In this document: positions 34,831 through 45,062 of the stretch, one piece after another
How positions within the stretch are numbered: position 1 is the stretch's first letter
Layout of the letters: each line of letters starts with the position of its first letter
Source of the DNA: Symbiodinium natans
Taxonomy: Eukaryota; Sar; Dinophyceae; Suessiales; Symbiodiniaceae
Direction of reading: 5' to 3'
Assembly (NCBI GenBank): GCA_905221605.1
Contig: CAJNDS010000525.1
Span: 62,501 to 119,415 of the forward strand
DNA: 56,915 nucleotides
The notes under the pieces: generated by a model
Told to the model about the DNA's origin: nothing
The model's database searches: none
The model's input: only the letters and a program-made list of their open reading frames with translations
Translations under genes and position numbers: made by a program

Positions 34831-35380
34831 CTAAGTAATATTGGCACCTGCCGACAAGATGGCTTGCAGCACAAGTTAGAAGACTCGGTGCGCAGTCGGA
34901 TTCCGTCCTCCGACTTGGGATCTCCCGGTGCGGCCTCCTCCTCCTGCCAGATGTCACAAAGCGATGAATTCGCAAACCTTGGTCGGCTTTAGACTCCAAC
35001 CCGACATGTCAAGCGCTCCTGCGAGAGCCAGGCGCTCCACTCAGCCCCTGCCAGGCAGCGCCAAAGCGAGCACAGCGTGGCATGTAAGAAAACCACGAGC
35101 TACCGTGGTCAACTGAAGGTTCAAGGCCCCTAGGCGGGTGCGGGCAAGCAAAGAATATCCGCTGGGAGCGTGGGTTTGCACCAGCAACCCTGCAGAAGCC
35201 TCGAACACGTGCAACCTGATCCTGAATGTAAGAGCCGCCGTAGGGCAAGCACTGTTCGGAGAACAAACCTTCCGTCTTCGCGGCGATCAGAACTGTCTGA
35301 GCACCTAAGCCTCCAAGCCCTGAGCCAGGAGCCCAACCCCAGTCAGAGAACGGTCCCCCACCCCAACCCCCAACAAAAAA
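34831..35380. other. Spacer without resolved exon
   Basis: A minus-strand frame around 35130-35290 (..SEQCLPYGGSYIQDQVARVR..) may be an exon of the neighbouring gene, but no splice pair was defined. Confidence 0.3.
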
Positions 35381-35389
35381 AACATGGAA

Positions 35390-35860
35390 GACAAGCAAAA
35401 CAAGCTGCCACTCCGCCACTCCCAGGGTTTCAGGGCCCAGGTGTGGCATAGCCCAGGTGTGGCATGGCCTGCTTGGCGAAGGTGCGCCTCCGCCATCTCG
35501 ACGTTGTGTTGCCGCAGCGTCTGAAAACAAGGACAGGTGGGAGCGGCTGCCAATCAAACGCTTTTCCGCTAGGCAAAAACGCCAATGCACTTCCCCCGCT
35601 TCTTTCCAAGACGCTCAGAGCTGAAACCCACGGCCTGCTCGTCATCCTGCAGCGCAGCCTTCAGCTCCTGCAGCGGGACGTTTTCGGCGCTTCGGAGGCC
35701 CTAAGAACCATTGTGGACATTGTGGACAGTGCTTGACATCTCGAAAGTCCTTCCAGTACGAGGCCTTCATGGACTCATCACCAACCGCGCGGCTGCGGAA
35801 TTCTTCCCGGACAGCTCTGCGGCACTCCTTGCTAAGCGGCGAAGCCACGCACAAAATCTC
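35390..35860 (-). CDS. Unidentified multi-exon gene
   Basis: Three minus-strand pieces lie in order. About 35720-35840 reads LSKECRRAVREEFRSRAVGD followed by ..MKASYWKDFRDVKHCPQCPQ... About 35580-35690 reads NVPLQELKAALQDDEQAVGF then SSERLGKKR. About 35468-35522, after TTTTCAG|, reads TLRQHNVEMAEAHLRQ and ends at AAGCAG|GCC (a GC donor). The helices are charged and the CPQCPQW pair could be a zinc knuckle. No family is recognised. Exon sizes and donor type match the resolved genes nearby. Confidence 0.42.
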
Positions 35861-35957
35861 AGCCCCTGCAGGTCACTGCCTTGAGACTGGCTGCCAGGGC
35901 CGTGTCTGAGATTGGCAATGGCCTGAGCACCCACAAGCGCGACCCCTAAAATGCAGT

Positions 35958-36061
35958 CATTGAGAGTTTCGGCACTTCTTGTGACATTAAGATGATAGTA
36001 AAAAAACATCATTGAGAGTTTCGGCGCTTCGTGTGACATCAAGATGATAGTAAAAAAACAT
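35958..36061. repeat. 52-bp tandem duplication
   Basis: Two head-to-tail copies (35958-36009 and 36010-36061) both begin CATTGAGAGTTTCGGC and end GATGATAGTAAAAAAACAT. They differ at only a few positions. Confidence 0.9.
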
Positions 36062-36120
36062 TAACAAATCATAAAAACTAATAACAATAGTAATGATAAC
36101 AATAATACTGATAATCATGA

Positions 36121-36460
36121 TTTAATCCGAGCATCTGTTTAATTAATACCCCCACATTTAAAGAAACTTTTTTGGCCGGAAGCCCGCCGGAAGACTACTT
36201 TCCATTAGGGTGGATTTCGTATGGGACTAACCCCCCACATTTAAAGGAAATTTTTTGGGGGGGTTGCAAAATTTTGAAACTCAGCCTTTCGGAAAGCTTT
36301 TTTGCTTCTGCAGGAAAGTTTCTATTGTTTTCAATACATTCTTATTGTTTTTAATAGAGAATCAATACAGGGCCATGGTCCCACTATTGCGGAACCCTGC
36401 ATTCCTTATTGTGGGGGGGGGGGGGGGGGGCCCCCCAATTAAACAGATGCTCGGATTAAA
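36121..36460. mobile_element. Small inverted-repeat element (MITE-like) with perfect 24-bp ends
   Basis: Bases 36121-36144 are the exact reverse complement of 36437-36460 (24 of 24). The ends read TTTAATCCGAGC inward. Each end contains TTAA, so the inner boundary TTAA|TCCGAGC..GCTCGGA|TTAA could be a 4-bp TTAA target duplication as in piggyBac-type elements, or TTAA may simply be part of the repeat. Internally, CACATTTAAAG(A/G)AA(A/C)TTTTTTGG occurs twice, 83 bases apart. A run of about 18 G followed by six C lies near the right end. No coding capacity is evident, so this would be non-autonomous. Confidence 0.75.
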
Positions 36461-36573
36461 AGAAATGATGACCATGTTAAGCCCGATTCAAATCCCAATT
36501 CCAAAAAAGCTCCGGCAGCTGAGCTCCTGGCCGGCCCCCGGAAATCGGGAAGGGACTCCCTTGCCGCACCTAA

Positions 36574-36690
36574 GGTTTAGGGTTTAGGGTTTAGGGTTTA
36601 GGGTTTAGGATTTAGGGTTTAGGGTTTAGGGTTTGGGGTTTGGGGTTTGGGGTTTGGGGTTTGGGGGTTAGGGTTTAGGGTTTAGGGGGT
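36574..36690. repeat. Interstitial telomere-type repeat (TTTAGGG)n
   Basis: About 15 heptamers of TTTAGGG read on the plus strand, drifting to TTTGGGG in the right half. The orientation is opposite to the tract at 30555-30606. Confidence 0.92.
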
Positions 36691-36699
36691 TTAGCACTG

Positions 36700-38880
36700 C
36701 GAGGGCCGAGGAGAGCAGGGGGGCTGCGTTAGTGAGCTGCTCTTCTTCTTGCGCTTGTCAGGGCTTCATACGGCTTTTTATGACTGAGGGCTTAAGAGGG
36801 GGTATGGCAGCGCCGGGTCGTCCTTTCGGTTTGTTGGCTTTGACTGGCCGGTTGGAAAGGGACGAAATGAACTCGTCCTTTGCTGAGAGTTACTTGCCTA
36901 CGCTGCTGGCGAGTGAATGCTAGTGAATTGGGCAGAGGAAGACGACCACCCCGGGAAAAGACCCGCCTTCTGAAGCTCGCTGGCTGCCCGCTCACGGAGT
37001 TCGGCCACGAGATCGCCGCAATTGGTGTGTTGCACCTCTCCAGTGGCAAAAAAATCCTTGTTCAAGTCACCTGTGCCCCTCAAAGTTTTTGTTCTTTAAA
37101 AATAATACGAGACTGCGTTTTCAGCAAAGCATTCACACCGCGTTTTGGAGTAAAAGTGAACACAGTTGCAGCTGCTTCCGTCCTGCGCCCACGCATCGCC
37201 CACTCTCATGGCCTGGCGACAGTGTAGACTGAGTTAAGGTTGGTTTGGGTCTGGGTCTAGGAGAGTTTGGGGGAGAGATTGGGGAGTTCGGGGGTCTGAA
37301 AACTACAGACTGCATTCGAGGTGTCATCCGGAAATCGCGTTATGTGCCAGATAACCTCTCGAAGCTGGATGATCTTGCATTAAAAGCTTGCTCCTCGACA
37401 GCTGTGAAGCACTACAATGTCTGTTTGGGCGGTGGGACGTGAAAAGTAAACGCCCCTAGGCTTCAACTTGTAAATTGAGGGGCGACGGATATGAGCGAGG
37501 TTGAATCTGTGTGCGAACATCGTCGAACATGGACTTTTGTTGCTCGAGGCTCCCTTGACATGCAACTAAGCAGGGGATGCAAGAAACAATAAGATGCTCC
37601 AGTTTGTTTGCGACGTCATGGGGATATGGCCCCATGACGCACCTGTTCACTTCCAATATCCGGCATGTCTGAAGGTATGGTTTCGGGCAACAGTGAACGT
37701 GAAAGACGTTTTACATCAGGATCGTCCTCTCGTTGCGTGAGGCTGGTAGCTGCAATCGAATGGATTCGAGGTTTTGCTCCCAAGTGCCAAACATGCAGGA
37801 AGCGCATGGCCATCGTTCAAGGATTGCACGAGCCGGCGCAGCATCTCAATCCACTGAGCCGCACATAAGGCTTGGCCTCGAGCCCCCGACATGTCGAGGA
37901 TCTGTGGGCAGTTGCGGGGTACGTGTAGGGTATCTTTCTTCGATGTTTTGGGCTTGGGGCTCAGAATCTGAGATTGCTTTGCTTCGGTCGGTTGGGGTTC
38001 AGTGTTTTGCGCATGCAGGTGTGCTCAGCGCCTCCAATGGTCTTCGGAGTGTCAGTCAAGCCTCAGGGTACTCAGGGTATGCGCTGGATTGCACTGGCAA
38101 GTCGAGCAGCTTGGTTCGCTGCTGAGCAGCTTTGCCTGCAGTTCCTCTAGACAGGCACAACGCACCTACGGCACCAACACTCCCAGCACCCCAGAGGACG
38201 AAGCTTGCGCTTGTCAGCCCTGCATCCTACACCAACCCGGTCCTTTAAGACCTCTGCAACAGCATATGAGGCCCCCCTATGCAAACCGCCAAGGTGTCCT
38301 GGAAAGCGTTTCGGAACTCAAGTCGCAGCCTCTCGAAAGGCACCTGCACATGCAGCAAAAGGGCTCAATGGAGGAGCAGTGTAGCAGATCTGCCGGCCTC
38401 TGGCAGCTCTCGCAGCTGCTGCTCATCCTGGCAGAGGTCAAAGGAGAAGGCAAGATCTCTGCTTCAAAACGCGACGCAACGCCCGGCAAAACCCCAGGCC
38501 CAAGCCGAAACCCGACGCAAAACGAATCTCGGGCACCCCCTGAATCATTCCTGAAAGCTTCAGGTCGAAGATAGTAAGTTGCGCCAGCTGTACGATAGCA
38601 GGCTGGCACAGGGTGGCACACTGGCGTTGCGGAAAAAACCTCAACTCTCAGACTCTCTGGAGCCTCTCCGGCCCTACTTGTAAAACTGGGGGGGCTTTAT
38701 TTAGCCACTACAGTACTCTCGACATCTCCCCGCACGCTGACCTCAAAAGAACTTTCAGATGTTCCCAAACCTGATAGCCACAACCTTCGTAAGGATTTCC
38801 GAGCCCCCCTCCTCGCCTTAGCAATGTCTCTCGCACCTCACGGGCCTCATCACGCGGCTTGGAATTTTCGGGGGCTGTGG
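36700..38880. other. Spacer with scattered possible minus-strand exons
   Basis: Protein-like minus-strand pieces occur at about 36955-37030 (CGDLVAELRERAASELQKAG), about 37650-37810 (..LHVWHLGAKPRIHSIAATSL..) and about 38240-38340 (VPFERLRLEFRNAFQDTLAV). None could be joined or identified. The remainder shows nothing. Confidence 0.33.
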
Positions 38881-38890
38881 AAGAAGATAG

Positions 38891-39814
38891 CTACAAAATT
38901 GCCTCGACAACTCTTGTATCTCTGAGCCACATGGCAGCTTGTGATCGCTGGGGGTCCACCCCATCAGGCGGCTTCTTGTGCAGGGTCGACTCCAGATACC
39001 TGAGGGCGGACACCAAGCTCTCGGGGTGGGTGTGGGGCCCTGCGGTTTGCAGCTGAAGCACTCATCAGGCGTCAGCCGCTTGCCGTCATCAACCAGCTCT
39101 AGGAGGAAGTCGCGCAGCACCCACCTTACCCCGGCTCCCTTTCAAATTGAGCCATCAAAAGCCCCTCATACCCCAAATGCCATCTTGCAGGTCGGAAGAC
39201 AGATGCGAGTGACTTCAAGCGCAATTCAGGATACCACAGGAGGGCCGGCTTGCTCGCTTCCTGCCCCTCGAAGTGCTCCGCCATGTTGCACACGAGGGAC
39301 AGGGCGCTGAAAAGACTCTCGCTCAGGACACCCTGCATGGACTTGGAGGCAGATGACGACGGCCCCATTGGGCACAGCCAATCGCAGCAAAAATCTAGCA
39401 CAGGCGCCTTGGTGTTGAGCAAGAAGACAGAAGACAACCTGCGCCGGCTGCGGCAGCATGCCCGAAGTCAAGAGGCGAGCTGACAGTGCTTGCGACGCTT
39501 TCGAAATCCAAGCTCAAATATACCCTCTGAGATGCAACTGAGGCACTGCATGCAAAGGGACATGAGCTTGGCATCTCGTGTCTTGTCGGATTCGGTGCTT
39601 CCAAAGCCCTCGCAGTCCTAGGTTTGTCAGCATCCCGTGAATTTAGCCAGAGAAATGCGGCCTGGGGCTCGAACTAAGAACAAAAGGCTTGGAGAATCAG
39701 CCCCTGAGGCGTCTAATCTGCTGATTCAGCTCCAAGAGGAGGTGGAGGCAATGCGCTTTTTGGTCTGCCAACCTCTTGCGCGCCCAAAGCCCCACATCCA
39801 CAAGCCATCTGTAC
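38891..39814 (-). CDS. Guanylate-binding-protein-like GTPase (G domain, 5' part not found)
   Basis: Six short exons join in perfect phase: 39814-39750, 39617-39547, 39438-39408, 39332-39238, 39124-39062 and 38999-38891. The product is the middle and end of a GBP/atlastin-type GTP-binding domain (dynamin superfamily). TDGLWMWG matches the GBP T.GIW.W segment. DCEGFGSTESDKTRDAK is the G3 region (DxEG). SSVFLLNTKG and SLFSALSLV follow. LLWVLRDFLLEL carries the family-specific G4 motif (RD), and DDGKRLTPDEYLESTL closes the domain as in animal GBPs. Introns start GT (three) or GC (two; the first, at 39749, is provisional). The P-loop exon (GxxxxGKS) was not found up to 41 kb, and the helical C-terminal part after the stop at 38891 is unclear. 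This is therefore a 5'-incomplete model or a truncated gene. Confidence 0.82.
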
Positions 39815-40999
39815 CTGGGAGGCGAAACAGAGTTGAATGGGGAGTTATCTTGGGACGATACCGAGTGCTTCATGTAAAAAACCTTCCAAAAGCAGTATAG
39901 CTGTGTTTGCAGTTCTCCCACAGAGACAAGTGGCTGTTTCCGAAAATAGGGGTACCCTTTTTTGGGTCCTTTAAGGGGACTCTCTTCTATTTTGGGCATA
40001 AAAGGGGTTTAGGGACCCTAAACCCTAAACCCGAAACCCTAAACTCTACAAAGTGTCAGAGTCCGGGACAGGCCCGCGTCGTGGAGCCGACACCTCGGAG
40101 GGCGGGCGTTGGGGGGCGGGGGGACGGGGAAGGGGCGTAAAAATACATATTTATGGAGATTCTAACTACATATATCCATGTAGGGTTTAGTTTCCTGAAC
40201 TCAGTCTTAGGAAACTATTTTGTTTGCCTTGTTTTTCCCTCTATACGCTTATTTTTTGCTTCATGCTTCTCTGTTACTGTTGTTTTGCGGGCGATTTAAC
40301 CATAGTCTTGGTGCGAAAGGGGGCTCGCAAGAAACCCACTTGAAACATGAATGTGCGAGACTTGCATCACGAACACCAGCTGCTCGAAGCAGGCGGAGCG
40401 AAGCTATTGGTGTGGCACGAAAGGATGGGTGAACGAACAGACTACAAGGCACGCAGATGTTGGACTGCAATAGATCATACTGCCTGCATAAGATACCCAA
40501 GAAACGAGAAGCCCAAGGGCTCAGATGCTCAACCACGTAAACTCCTTGCCTGCACAAGAAACCTTGCCAAGAAGGGGCATAAGGAAGCAGGGCTCATATC
40601 TTCAATTTACTTAAACCATCTCAGCTGCCCAGGAGAAGCCTTCTATCTTCCAGACATATCTTGAGGACATGCTTTTCTCAATTGTCATCACAATGTATTG
40701 TTTTCTTCGCTTTGTGGTTATTCTTGTTTAAATTATCTTTTCCGAACAAAGATTTTTGTATTCTCGCATCTTCAAATAATGATTCACTTGATAGCTGTCT
40801 CTCTTTTTCTTACAGCATTAATTACATGTTTTTGCTTGGTTTCCTATCTTCGGTTTGGCTTAGGGCTTAGGGTTTTAGGGAACCTTGGGGTGGCGGGGGC
40901 AGGGGGGGGGGGGGCGGGGGGGGGGCCTGGCCTGGCCGAGAACGCACAGCGCACAACCACATATACGGTCACCGCCCCCCCCGCCCACACACCCAGGAC
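39815..40999. other. Spacer upstream of the GTPase exons
   Basis: A telomere-type stretch (CCCTAAACC..) lies at 40015-40040, and a G-rich run with few interruptions at 40895-40930. No P-loop exon or other gene is recognised. Confidence 0.45.
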
Positions 41000-41043
41000 C
41001 TACTGCCCATGTGTTTCTCTGATACCTACGTAGATCTTCTTGG

Positions 41044-42333
41044 TCGCCCCACCCCCTCCCCCGGAAATAGTCCCTACTACAACCGGAACCCCAATACCAC
41101 AACCAGAAGCCCTATACTGCAACCAGAAACTGGACCCTACTACAACTGAGCAGCTGTATGCACAAAAAGGGTCCCTATTGCAACTGGAACATTCTTCTTT
41201 GTTTAGTATAGGGTTGTGTGAGCAGTACTTGTAAGGAAAGCACGAATTAAATATTAAATAAGCGATTGAACGAAACAGATGATGCACGTGAGGTCTCTTC
41301 GCGGGACAAGAAAATAAGGGATGAACAACAAAGCGAAGAGAATCATTCACGAAGTCATGCCTTAAATTATGCAATTATAAGACGAGTGTATTTATATTGT
41401 GCATCCTAGGGTGTGATGAACGTGTGCAGCAAAAGCCCAGGAAAGACTCATTAACAGCGGTCGTACAAAGCTCATTCATTTTGCATATTGAGTTGTAAGG
41501 AACGAAGAGACGCACGAATTTAATGTGAAACTTGAGCTTTTTGCCCCTTGTCATTATATTATTATGATGATTATCGCGTGCAAGCGTACATTATAATGGG
41601 GTCTGCTAGAGCCTTGTACAGCATTGTCGAATGATTAGCAGGCTCTTCTAGGGAACCCTTACAATTTTTAGGAGGTTTTTGGGGCGTCCTTACACGTTCT
41701 TTTGAGGCATCCATACACGTTCTACGAGATCTTTTAAGGCATCCGTAAAAGCTTTACGGAGCTGACAAAGCCCTTGAAGTATTAAATTTGGGAATCACAG
41801 GTTTGAAGCTTTCAGGGTAGTCAACACTCAGGAATTAGAGGTTTGAAGCATTCCGAGTGTTAAAACTTTCGGGTTTTGCACACGTTTCAAGCCTTTGGGG
41901 TAGCGCACTGTTGGGTTTTACGGTTAAACTTTCGGGATTTGCCGGCTTGAAGCCTTTGGGGTAATAAACTGTCGGGTTTTTACAAGTTTGAAGCTTTCGG
42001 GGTAGTACAGCGTTTGGTCTACTGCTTGAAGTCAAACCTTCAAGAACATAGAACCCCTTCAGTGTTAGTTTTTGGCTGGCTCATCATGAAAATTTAGTAA
42101 ATCGTAGCATCCGGGCGAAGAACGGTACCTACTGCAACTTATTGTTGCTAAAAATGAATGTGTTTCCTTTAAGGCTCACCATCAGATTGCAAACCATGCA
42201 AAATTCAAGCTCGTTGGCTGGTTGTGATATGGTGGTTTCGGGCTTTGCACAAATCCAGGCCCCAGTTGCAGGAAAGGGCTTCTGGTTGCGGCATCGAGGT
42301 TGTAGTAGGGACTAGTCGCCCCCTCCCCCCCCC
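41044..42333. mobile_element. Segment bounded by diverged inverted repeats
   Basis: The left block 41069-41134 (AGTCCCTACTACAACC, CAACCAGAAGCCCT, TGCAAC) is matched as reverse complement by the right block 42253-42318. The arms are alike over about 65 bases with substitutions and small gaps. The 1.1-kb interior is AT-richer than its surroundings and has no gene. A C-rich GTCGCCCC..CCTCCCCC stretch flanks the outer side of both arms in direct orientation. The structure suits a decayed non-autonomous DNA transposon or fold-back element, but target duplications were not recognised. Confidence 0.45.
41775..42035. repeat. Degenerate about 50-60-bp tandem repeat
   Basis: About five units share (G/C)TTTGAAGC(C/T)TTNGGGGTAG followed by a variable stretch with GGGTTTT. 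Units begin near 41800, 41840, 41886, 41944 and 41988. It lies inside the segment bounded by inverted repeats. Confidence 0.6.
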
Positions 42334-42826
42334 CTGGTGACACGCGCCGAACCCTAAAATCTCGGCAGGCACGATAAAAATGGCTTGTTGCCTCGAATCG
42401 ATTTTTGACGCGTCTCAAGGAAGCAGCTTGGCAGTGACTCTCGTTCGAGAGTAACTGTCAGTAACTATGAACTTGCTACCGACACCTGGTTTTGGTAGGT
42501 GTTGGCCCGGGCTCAGGTTGGTGAAACTGGTGTCTCCCAGCGCAGCTGTGTCTTATAATTGCTGAAGCGTTTTGCGCCAACAACAACCACGGGGCACACT
42601 GTTGAAGATTTCTGCTCGGGCCTATCGTTGGAGTCCGTTGGAGCGGGGACAAGGGGGAAGCCAGTGAAAAAATAGTGAATTATTTTGCGGCTGCACGATA
42701 CCGAAACCGGTAGCTTGTCACGTGCGGCTTTTCGTTTTGGCAGCTTTCCGGGGAGGGGTGAACACAAAAGCGACGGCAGAAATTATAAACAGGAAACCGA
42801 ATTGCCCTGTTTTGCAAATTTCCCCC

Positions 42827-43175
42827 TACGGTCCTACAGGCCTGAAGGCGGCGGTGGGCGAAGCCTTCAAACTTAAAGCCCTCTCCATCGCACTGCAACA
42901 TAAAAGTCATGACAAGCAAAAATCGCTGCGCCTTCTGCCCTGTTATGTCAATTTACAGGGCCCTCCTACAGTCCTACGGGCGTAAAGTCGGCTTTGGGCG
43001 AAGCCCTGAAACTCAAAACCCCCTCCATCGCACTGCAACACGAATTTTTGCAATGCAAAATCGTTGTGCCCTGCGCAGTGTTACGTTAGATTACGGGGCT
43101 CTCCTACAGTCCTACGGGTGTAAAGGCGGCTCTGGGCGAAGCCCTCAAACTCTGTTAAAACTCAACCCCCCTGCG
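42827..43175. repeat. Three tandem copies of an about 137-bp repeat
   Basis: Copies start near 42827, 42965 and 43101 with CCTAC(A/G)GTCCTAC(A/G)GG. Each continues through GGCGAAGCCNT(C/G)AAACT and CCATCGCACTGCAACA or a variant. They lie immediately 3' of the methyltransferase exon with respect to its direction of transcription. Confidence 0.8.
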
Positions 43176-43261
43176 TCGCACTCAACAGCACGCAAATCAA
43201 TCTGCAACTGCAAGATCTTTCTTCTTCCGAGGGCTGTGTGCAGTGCACGCAGTGCGTCTTG

Positions 43262-44740
43262 TCAAAATTGCCTGGATCCCATGGACTGCAACGGGAATTG
43301 CGAGCTTTGCGACTCAGGCTGAGTGGCAGGTGTCACTGGCATCACACGCTGCACAGGCTTTGTGCGACAGAGAATGTACAGCATCATTGTTCCAATGCAG
43401 CTAAGGGCCATCGTGTTTCCTGCCAGCTTGCGAACTTGACCGATGCTCAGCTTGCCATCCGCCAGCAAGCGGGACACCGGCGCTTCCTCACCCAGCCCCT
43501 GCACCTCCAGGGCTTCTTGGGCAGTGAGAAATTTTCCCTTTGACAAGCTGTAGACGCAAGCACCGGTCGTCAAGCACGGGATCAAAGTGTCCAAAGTGCC
43601 GAATGGCGGACGCTGGGATAAGTCTGCGATGTCCTGCGCGGCGGCAGCCGGGTTGGTCTTCATCCTCTCAAGGCGAAGGTCGTGATGCTTTTGCAAACTT
43701 TGGTGCTTGGTCTTGGAGTCATGTTGGGAGATGCTTTCTCCTCCACGAAAGAATACGTCACCTTTGAGGTCGCACTGCTGCACAAAGATGTCCACAAACT
43801 CCCGGAAGGTGCCCGAAAAGGACACATGACCAGCGTGCCACACAACAGAGTAACGTCTCTTTCGCTTGGCTGGAATGCCAAACATGGTTGGACAAATGTT
43901 GAACACCTCAATTTGCCACTGACGGCTGCTGAAGAAATGCAAGGCATCCATCAACTGCCAATCCGGGTAATCCGGCGTGTTTTCATGCAAGAGAAGACAA
44001 ACGCCGGAGTCGATGAAATGTGCCAGCCAAATTGTGTGGGGTATAGCCGTGGGCCCCACAGAGCCCTGCCGCTTTCCCCTCCGAGACCAATCCACACAAG
44101 GGGATCCCGCCACGTGCAGTTTGCGCCCCGCTGCAGGGCCTGCGTCGTCATTCAACGGGCACCCGAGCTCACATTCATGCAGCAGGCACGGCGCTGAGCT
44201 CAACAAAGCTCCAGGCTGCAAGAGCGGCTCCATCAAGCGGCGCATAAAGGCCTTTTGATCTGTTAAAGACATCTCTGGCTTTGCAAACTGTTGAACGATG
44301 CTCCTCATTGCACTCAGAGCCTCTGGAGAAATTGATGCCTCCAGGTTGTCAAAAATGTGGCACGGGGCATGCTTGGCATATGAAGGCACTGCGTGTAGGT
44401 GCCGCAGGCACTTTTGAGCACCGACTGCAATGTCTCCCGATGAGCGCAGCCACACACCTTGCCGTGCACCAAGCCGGAGGCCACGAGCTGCACAAGCTCG
44501 TTCAATCTCCCGGGCCGCGCAGGACGGCGCATCCAACCCTGAAAAGCGTGTGATCATCTCGACTCCAGCCTCAAGGTTGCCCTTCAAGGTTTGCCACATG
44601 TCCCCTTGGATGCACGCAAGGTGCCTCTCAGCCCATGCTAGGCACCAGTTCACAGCCTCCTGATCCGGATCGCTCTTGTGCGCCTGCAACAATTGCAAAT
44701 CACAACAACGCGGTGCGATGTCTTGCAAGCTCAAGCGCAA
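43262..44740 (-). CDS. C5 cytosine-specific DNA methyltransferase
   Basis: An open minus-strand exon of about 490 codons ends in TGA. It encodes a cytosine-5 methyltransferase that uses S-adenosylmethionine. Motifs run in order: I, ITRFSGLDAPSCAARE (residues 63-78); IV, AGSPCVDWSRRG with the catalytic Cys at 215; VI, LLHENTPDYP (ENT at 253-255); VIII, AKRKRRYSVVWH (291-302); IX-like, KGKFLTAQEALEVQGL (401-416); X, SIGQVRKLAGNTMALS (432-447). The frame opens directly after a stop, and its first codon is TTG rather than ATG, so it is probably a 3' exon behind an AG acceptor near 44720-44735. It lies downstream, on the same strand, of the zinc-ribbon and coiled-coil exons and could be part of that transcript. 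De novo, maintenance or transposon-borne function cannot be decided from sequence. Confidence 0.87.
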   Translation of the reverse strand: MRLSLQDIAPRCCDLQLLQAHKSDPDQEAVNWCLAWAERHLACIQGDMWQTLKGNLEAGVEMITRFSGLDAPSCAAREIERACAARGLRLGARQGVWLRSSGDIAVGAQKCLRHLHAVPSYAKHAPCHIFDNLEASISPEALSAMRSIVQQFAKPEMSLTDQKAFMRRLMEPLLQPGALLSSAPCLLHECELGCPLNDDAGPAAGRKLHVAGSPCVDWSRRGKRQGSVGPTAIPHTIWLAHFIDSGVCLLLHENTPDYPDWQLMDALHFFSSRQWQIEVFNICPTMFGIPAKRKRRYSVVWHAGHVSFSGTFREFVDIFVQQCDLKGDVFFRGGESISQHDSKTKHQSLQKHHDLRLERMKTNPAAAAQDIADLSQRPPFGTLDTLIPCLTTGACVYSLSKGKFLTAQEALEVQGLGEEAPVSRLLADGKLSIGQVRKLAGNTMALSCIGTMMLYILCRTKPVQRVMPVTPATQPESQSSQFPLQSMGSRQF

Positions 44741-45062
44741 TCAACAGGAAAGCCTGGCCTTTCACCTAGCGGACCTGACTCGGCTGCTTTTTTGCTCACG
44801 CTGTAAAAGACACAGTGTCTGCAAGATGGCACCTCCTCAGGCGCATGACTTTCGTGACTCTCGTGTTTTCGTGCCAAGCAATGAGTCTGCAAAAACACAA
44901 CCTGCAAAATCTTCAGCTCTGGTGGCTCTAGTTAGTGTATGGATGTATGGAGAGAAGGCACAGAAATGGCACGCAGCACGCACGCCGCAAAGACTGAGCA
45001 TGAAGGAAAATCAAAAATGCGGAACGTCTTTGCGCCATGAAGGGGCAGCCGGGTTGGTGTGC
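44741..45062. other. Sequence between methyltransferase exon and duplicated fragment
   Basis: No exon is supported. A minus-strand frame to 44928 continues from the duplicated fragment but loses similarity to the methyltransferase. It is probably intron or decayed sequence. Confidence 0.4.

Noticed and set aside
43682-44197. Plus-strand frame of 171 codons and neighbours
   Set aside because: They are antisense to the methyltransferase exon and have no independent support.
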